DNA of 64,000 nt, from NCBI GenBank assembly GCA_030429705.1, contig JAUIES010000002.1:498001-562000 (forward strand), in the 5' to 3' direction. Shown here in pieces: positions 60,320 through 64,000 of this stretch. The translations under genes were made by a program, and so were the position numbers. The stretch's first letter is position 1, and every line of letters starts with the position of its first letter. The notes below the pieces were generated by a model. That model was not told the origin of the DNA, did not search any database, and saw nothing but the letters and a program-made list of their open reading frames with translations. The DNA is from Phycisphaerae bacterium (GTDB taxonomy: Bacteria > Planctomycetota > Phycisphaerae > Phycisphaerales > UBA1924).

Positions 60320-61414
60320 CTACGCAACCGACGGCTGGGGCTTCGGCTTGTTTGACTTGGAATCGACGCGGTACACATACGCAAGCAACTCGGCAACGGC
60401 TTCATAATGAGCAGGTGCGATGGCGTCTCCCACCTCGGTCCCCCAGTACAGCGCGCGTGCCAACGGCGGTTTGGCGATCACGGGGACACCGGCAAATCGT
60501 GCGAGTTGTCGAATACGAAGTGCCAAGAAGTCGGCTCCCTTTGCAACCACGACGGGCGCATCCATGTTGTTCTCGTCATATCGAATCGCCACACTGAAGT
60601 GCGTCGGGTTGGCAATAACGACATCGGCCTGCGGCACATCTTGCGCGATGCGCTGCATGGCGATTTCGCGGGCCATCCGCAAACGCTTTCCCTTGACCGC
60701 GGGGTCCCCTTCCATCGATCGCCGTTCATCCTTGACCTCATGCTTGGTCATCTTCAGGTCTTTCTTGTGCTGCCATTTCTGATACATGAAGTCAATGAAC
60801 GCGAGAAAGAGCAGGAGAACGACCAACCACAATGCGAGTTCGAGCGCCATTCTGCCTATGGCAGCGACGGCCGACATACTGTTCATGCGAGGCAGGACAA
60901 TGAGGATTGGAAGCCGCTTGATGGTGATGAGATACGCGACACCAATCACAACGATGAGTTTTAAGATGTTGACACCGGACTTGACCAGACTGCGTATGCC
61001 AAGCAGTTTTTTGGCACCCGCGATCGGGTTCAACTGACTGATCTTCGGGCGCAAGGGCTGAAGCGTGAACAACAATCCGACCTGCGCCAACTGTGTGACA
61101 TACGCGACGAGAAAGACCGCGATGAAAAGCGGCGCAACCAGAATTGCGGCTGAGAAAGCGAAGTTCTTGGCTGTGGGAAAGAGCGTGTCCGTTGTCAACG
61201 GATGCCCATATGTATTGAACATGAGCGAATCGCGAATGATGCGCGCGAGGCCGGACCCCACCCCTGTACCGAACACGAGCAGGATAATAATCGCGGCCGC
61301 CAGACCCACGGCCGCGTTGACATCCTGGCTCTTCGGCACCTGACCTCGATTGCGAGCGTCTTGCAAACGCTTGGGTGTCGCATTTTCAGTCTTCTCGCCC
61401 ATATCCTCAGCCAA
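60320..61414 (-). CDS. flhB: Flagellar biosynthesis protein FlhB
   Basis: A 364-aa inner-membrane export component that sets substrate specificity. N-terminal KTENATPKRLQDARNRGQVP is the family opening, followed by four hydrophobic segments and the cytoplasmic domain with the autocleavage site NPTH (~267-270) in DVVIANPTHFSVAIRYDENN. The start ATG overlaps the fliR stop by 8 bp. The C-terminus is Lys/Pro-rich. It works with FlhA and the FliPQR core. Confidence 0.97.
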   Translation of the reverse strand: MAEDMGEKTENATPKRLQDARNRGQVPKSQDVNAAVGLAAAIIILLVFGTGVGSGLARIIRDSLMFNTYGHPLTTDTLFPTAKNFAFSAAILVAPLFIAVFLVAYVTQLAQVGLLFTLQPLRPKISQLNPIAGAKKLLGIRSLVKSGVNILKLIVVIGVAYLITIKRLPILIVLPRMNSMSAVAAIGRMALELALWLVVLLLFLAFIDFMYQKWQHKKDLKMTKHEVKDERRSMEGDPAVKGKRLRMAREIAMQRIAQDVPQADVVIANPTHFSVAIRYDENNMDAPVVVAKGADFLALRIRQLARFAGVPVIAKPPLARALYWGTEVGDAIAPAHYEAVAELLAYVYRVDSKSNKPKPQPSVA

Positions 61415-62213
61415 TGAAGCCTCCCGTCTGCCCGATGGATTGGGCCCACAGAATCAGCATTTCGAGCCCGGCGAGGATTTCATCGTGAATGACGATGTTG
61501 ATCGCTCCAAGTGCGACAGTCATGATGGACAGGCCGCTCAGAATCTTCGCAGCGAATCCGACCGACAGAATGTTGATCTGCGGCATGGTCTTCATGACAA
61601 AGCCCATCGCGATGAGTGAAAGCATGATGACCCCCATCACGGGCGCAGCGAGACGAATCGCGAGATCGATGCCCGAGTTGATCATGCCCACGACAAGATC
61701 AAGCGGAATGTCCTGAGACGAGAAGGACCCGGTGGGTACATTTTCAAATGTGCTGAGGAGTGCGACGAGAATCAACTCGAGCCCGCCCGCGATGAGATAC
61801 ACCGAGATCCCAAGGGTGAACATGAGTTGGTTGACAACGCCATCGCTGCCTTCCATCTCGGGGTTGAAGGTCTGTGCGAGCCCAAGACCCATCTGGTAAC
61901 CCATGAGAAACCCGGCCATTTGCACGGCGATGATCGGCATCGATGCGATCAATCCGATCACCACCCCGACGAGCAACTCAGAGAACATGATGATGCCGAG
62001 TGTGGGCAGATCAAGCATGGACTGCGCAGGAATCGTTGCTTGTTCCGCCATAGGGAAGACAGCGGCAGCGAGTGTGACCGCGAGAAGTGCTTTGTACCGT
62101 CTTGGGATACTCGCACTCGAGATCAATGGCGTGAAGATGAAGATGCCGGTGATGCGTGTGAGCACCAGCATGTACGGAAGAGCGAGGGGTGTGAGGTAGG
62201 TGACGACTTCCAC
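61407..62213 (-). CDS. fliR: Flagellar biosynthetic protein FliR
   Basis: A 268-aa polytopic inner-membrane protein of the export gate core. Typical segments are LVLTRITGIFIFTPLISSAS, MSELLVGVVIG-like IIMFSELLVGVVIGLIASMP, FLMGYQMGLGLAQTFNP and MGFVMKTMPQINILSVGFAA. The start is taken as GTG 62213 (VEVVTYLTPLAL), 9 bp after fliQ; a frame start 21 codons upstream would overlap fliQ by ~55 bp and add a non-typical leader. Confidence 0.93.
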   Translation of the reverse strand: MEVVTYLTPLALPYMLVLTRITGIFIFTPLISSASIPRRYKALLAVTLAAAVFPMAEQATIPAQSMLDLPTLGIIMFSELLVGVVIGLIASMPIIAVQMAGFLMGYQMGLGLAQTFNPEMEGSDGVVNQLMFTLGISVYLIAGGLELILVALLSTFENVPTGSFSSQDIPLDLVVGMINSGIDLAIRLAAPVMGVIMLSLIAMGFVMKTMPQINILSVGFAAKILSGLSIMTVALGAINIVIHDEILAGLEMLILWAQSIGQTGGFIG

Positions 62214-62221
62214 GGGGTTTC

Positions 62222-62479
62222 TCAGAACAGCGTGAGACGCGAGGCTGCAAACTCGACGAGTTGAATCGTAACCCAAGGCAAAAGCAGGGCTGCCACGAGA
62301 ATCATGATCGTGATCTTGGGAACAAAAGTCAGCGTCTGGTCCTGAATACTCGTCACCGATTGAATCAAACTGATCAGCAACCCCACCGACATACCTGCAA
62401 GGAGAATCGGTGCGGCGATCTTCAAGACCGTCAGCAGCGTTTCACGAACAAGATACACGGCGCTCTCGTCATAGATCAT
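62222..62479 (-). CDS. fliQ: Flagellar biosynthetic protein FliQ
   Basis: An 85-aa protein with two transmembrane helices and the conserved AAPILLAGMSVGLLISLIQS followed by VTSIQDQTLTFVPKI. Length is as expected for FliQ, which forms part of the FliPQR core complex. Its ATG overlaps the fliP stop by 4 bp. Confidence 0.97.
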   Translation of the reverse strand: MIYDESAVYLVRETLLTVLKIAAPILLAGMSVGLLISLIQSVTSIQDQTLTFVPKITIMILVAALLLPWVTIQLVEFAASRLTLF

Positions 62480-63477
62480 GGTTTCTCTCCGAGCAGTGGC
62501 GGCGGCTTCGGCTTCTGAACCCGGCAGAACAGAATCAGAAGTGGTAACGCAGCCGCCTGCGCACTCATGCGTTGACTCATGCCATCTTGCACGAATGTTT
62601 CGAGCAAACTACTGACAACAAGCGTCCAACCATCGACGAGCACAAACAGCAGGAGTTTGAACGGAAGCGAAATCAGGACGGGCGGAAGCATCATCATGCT
62701 CATCGAGATCAACAGGCTTGCAATCACCATGTCGATCACCAGGAACGGCAGATACACGCGAAAGCCAAGCAGAAACCCGACCTTGAGTTCACTGAGCATG
62801 TACGCAGGGATCAGCGACACCATGTCAACATCGGCGCGGGTCATTTCTTCCGGCTTTGAAGTATCGATGCCGCGGTAATTCAGAATGGTGTAGACACTGC
62901 CCCAGTTTCCTGTTGCTTCGATCTGGTCAAACATATAGTCGCGAACGGGTTGCCGAGCGGCGAGCCAGAGTTCGTCATAGTCGCGGATCTCGCCTTGCTG
63001 ATAGGGAACAACCGCTTCTTCCCAGATTCGGTCGATTGTCGGGCTCATGACCAGGAGCGTCATGAACATCGCGAGCCCGGTGACAACCTGTGGGGGTGGG
63101 AGTGACTGAGCGCCCATGGCTTGCCTCAGAAGAGCAAGAACGATCAAAATGCGCACAAAGCAAGTCGTCATCAACATGATCGACGGCACAAGCGTGATCA
63201 CGGTCAGCAGCAGCATGATGTTGACGGCAACCGACAGTCCTGGTTCTTCGCCGTCTCCTGAACTCGAGTTTGAACCCTTGTCCATCACATGCGACGCCCC
63301 GGCAAGTACGCGAATGGGGTTGATCTGACCAGGGCTCGTCGGCAACTCAATGACGCTTGGTGTCGAAAACGATTCTCGAGGCTGTTCAGATGTCGTTCCC
63401 GGAATGGGAGGACCGATCAACTGCGCCGATGCCGATGAAGTCAGCACAATCAAAATGAGAGACGCGACCAACTTCAT
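62476..63477 (-). CDS. fliP: Flagellar biosynthetic protein FliP
   Basis: A 333-aa protein with a signal peptide (KLVASLILIVLTSSASA) and a long polar region (~20-75) before the FliP core. Conserved core parts are MLMTTCFVRILIVLALLRQA, PPPQVVTGLAMFMTLLVMSP, IPAYMLSELKVGFLLGFRVY and MMLPPVLISLPFKLLLFVLV. It forms the FliPQR export channel. The N-terminal extension is longer than in E. coli FliP (~245 aa). It overlaps fliO and fliQ by 4 bp each, which indicates a coupled operon. Confidence 0.97.
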   Translation of the reverse strand: MKLVASLILIVLTSSASAQLIGPPIPGTTSEQPRESFSTPSVIELPTSPGQINPIRVLAGASHVMDKGSNSSSGDGEEPGLSVAVNIMLLLTVITLVPSIMLMTTCFVRILIVLALLRQAMGAQSLPPPQVVTGLAMFMTLLVMSPTIDRIWEEAVVPYQQGEIRDYDELWLAARQPVRDYMFDQIEATGNWGSVYTILNYRGIDTSKPEEMTRADVDMVSLIPAYMLSELKVGFLLGFRVYLPFLVIDMVIASLLISMSMMMLPPVLISLPFKLLLFVLVDGWTLVVSSLLETFVQDGMSQRMSAQAAALPLLILFCRVQKPKPPPLLGEKP

Positions 63478-64000
63478 GCGGCATCTCCTTCGACGCGCAT
63501 CGCTGCAAGCCTTGCACGCAACCGACCAATGGATGGATCAACAGCCGACGAAGCCGCAGGCCGGGTCGGCATCTGAACCCGTTCATCCTGCCACGACACG
63601 CTGTCTCCCTCGGGCGACTCATATCGAAGGCTTCGCTCTGGAGACGCTGCCGATGTTTCCGGATCTGCTTCGGCGCCTTTGAGCGCTTCACGAAACAATG
63701 TTGAGTGACTTGTCCCATCTGCCTCACGAACACTTCTGAGAATGGAGGCGACTTCTTCAGGATCGGTGAACTCGGTCAGCGTGGTCATGCTGCCCGCGGA
63801 GGCTCGAACCCCCACCGACTGGTTGCACAAAACGACACGACGACCGATGCGCAGCAGTACGAGTCGCTGGGTGCGTGCGACCGGGTAACGAGCGAGCACT
63901 TCGATCACGCCGGATGGAGCACGCCCAGCTGCACCAAGCGAGGACATCAGCCCACCCTTGCGACGGCTGACCCACTTGAGCAGAAACGAAAGCAGAAAAA
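63474..64000 (-). CDS. fliO: Flagellar biosynthesis protein FliO (N-terminus beyond the window)
   Basis: The frame is open to the right end of the window, so the start is missing. Its first visible residues (FLLSFLLKWVSRRKGG) are the end of the transmembrane helix and the basic stop, followed by the FliO core GVIEVLARYPVARTQRLVLL, RIGRRVVLCNQSVGV and a polar C-terminal tail of ~100 residues. FliO is a chaperone that helps assemble the FliP ring. An internal ATG at 63947 is not the true start, because conserved membrane-proximal residues lie before it. The stop overlaps fliP by 4 bp. Confidence 0.85.
   Translation of the reverse strand, partial: FLLSFLLKWVSRRKGGLMSSLGAAGRAPSGVIEVLARYPVARTQRLVLLRIGRRVVLCNQSVGVRASAGSMTTLTEFTDPEEVASILRSVREADGTSHSTLFREALKGAEADPETSAASPERSLRYESPEGDSVSWQDERVQMPTRPAASSAVDPSIGRLRARLAAMRVEGDAA

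Overview
The window reads as chromosomal DNA from a planctomycete, most likely of the Phycisphaerales. Pointers to this are three secreted proteins that end in paired 'GC-type' dockerin-like modules with a terminal ...SAGCP/...SEGCP, a PEP-CTERM protein, planctomycete-style pseudopilins, a C4 zinc ribbon of the CxxCGxDLxGL type, a lysine/alanine-rich histone-H1-like protein, and a lone nuoC far from any other nuo gene. GC content is moderate to high, most genes have purine-rich ribosome-binding sites, and GTG/TTG starts are common. No rRNA, insertion sequence or CRISPR array was seen. One tRNA (Pro, GGG) is present.

Layout. 1-7.7 kb: a type II secretion/type IV pilus-like cluster with a 5'-truncated HEAT-repeat protein carrying a receiver-like domain, two GspG-like and one GspH-like pseudopilins, a small membrane protein, a secretin with a long acidic C-terminal extension, and a TPR lipoprotein. 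7.7-18.2 kb: recJ, a PduO-type cobalamin adenosyltransferase, two tandem membrane-anchored SpoIIE/PP2C phosphatases, a cstA - M28 peptidase pair that overlaps by 4 bp, and psuG. 18.4-30.5 kb: dockerin-bearing secreted proteins flank a nucleoside-linked block. In that block nupC, an orphan DNA methyltransferase and a BtpA-family gene overlap by 4 bp each, and face a uridine-kinase-like gene overlapping an M61 peptidase. 30.8-38.6 kb: tRNA-Pro, pyrC, the H1-like protein, gap, cinA, a PEP-CTERM protein and a serine-hydrolase lipoprotein.

38.6-48.5 kb is the accessory region and holds the strongest candidate for an unusual system. A type I restriction-modification operon (hsdM, hsdS, hsdR) carries three extra genes: a RhuM-family gene between hsdM and hsdS, and a HipA-like kinase core followed by a protein that joins a HipA-N-terminal-like domain to a HIRAN domain, between hsdS and hsdR. 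The six genes overlap or nearly abut. The kinase and HIRAN genes look like a split HipA pair, comparable in principle to HipT/HipS, placed inside a restriction locus. Directly upstream lies a degenerate tandem array of 21-bp units that keeps strict phase for about 17 units.

48.7-56.6 kb: a planctomycete-type hypothetical protein, orphan nuoC, small hypotheticals, a TolB-like propeller lipoprotein with a second lipoprotein, xerC, and folK coupled to a secreted hypothetical. 56.7-64 kb: a minus-strand flagellar export operon fliO(partial)-fliP-fliQ-fliR-flhB-flhA, a small membrane protein, then fliA. The flhF/flhG genes often found between flhA and fliA are absent here.
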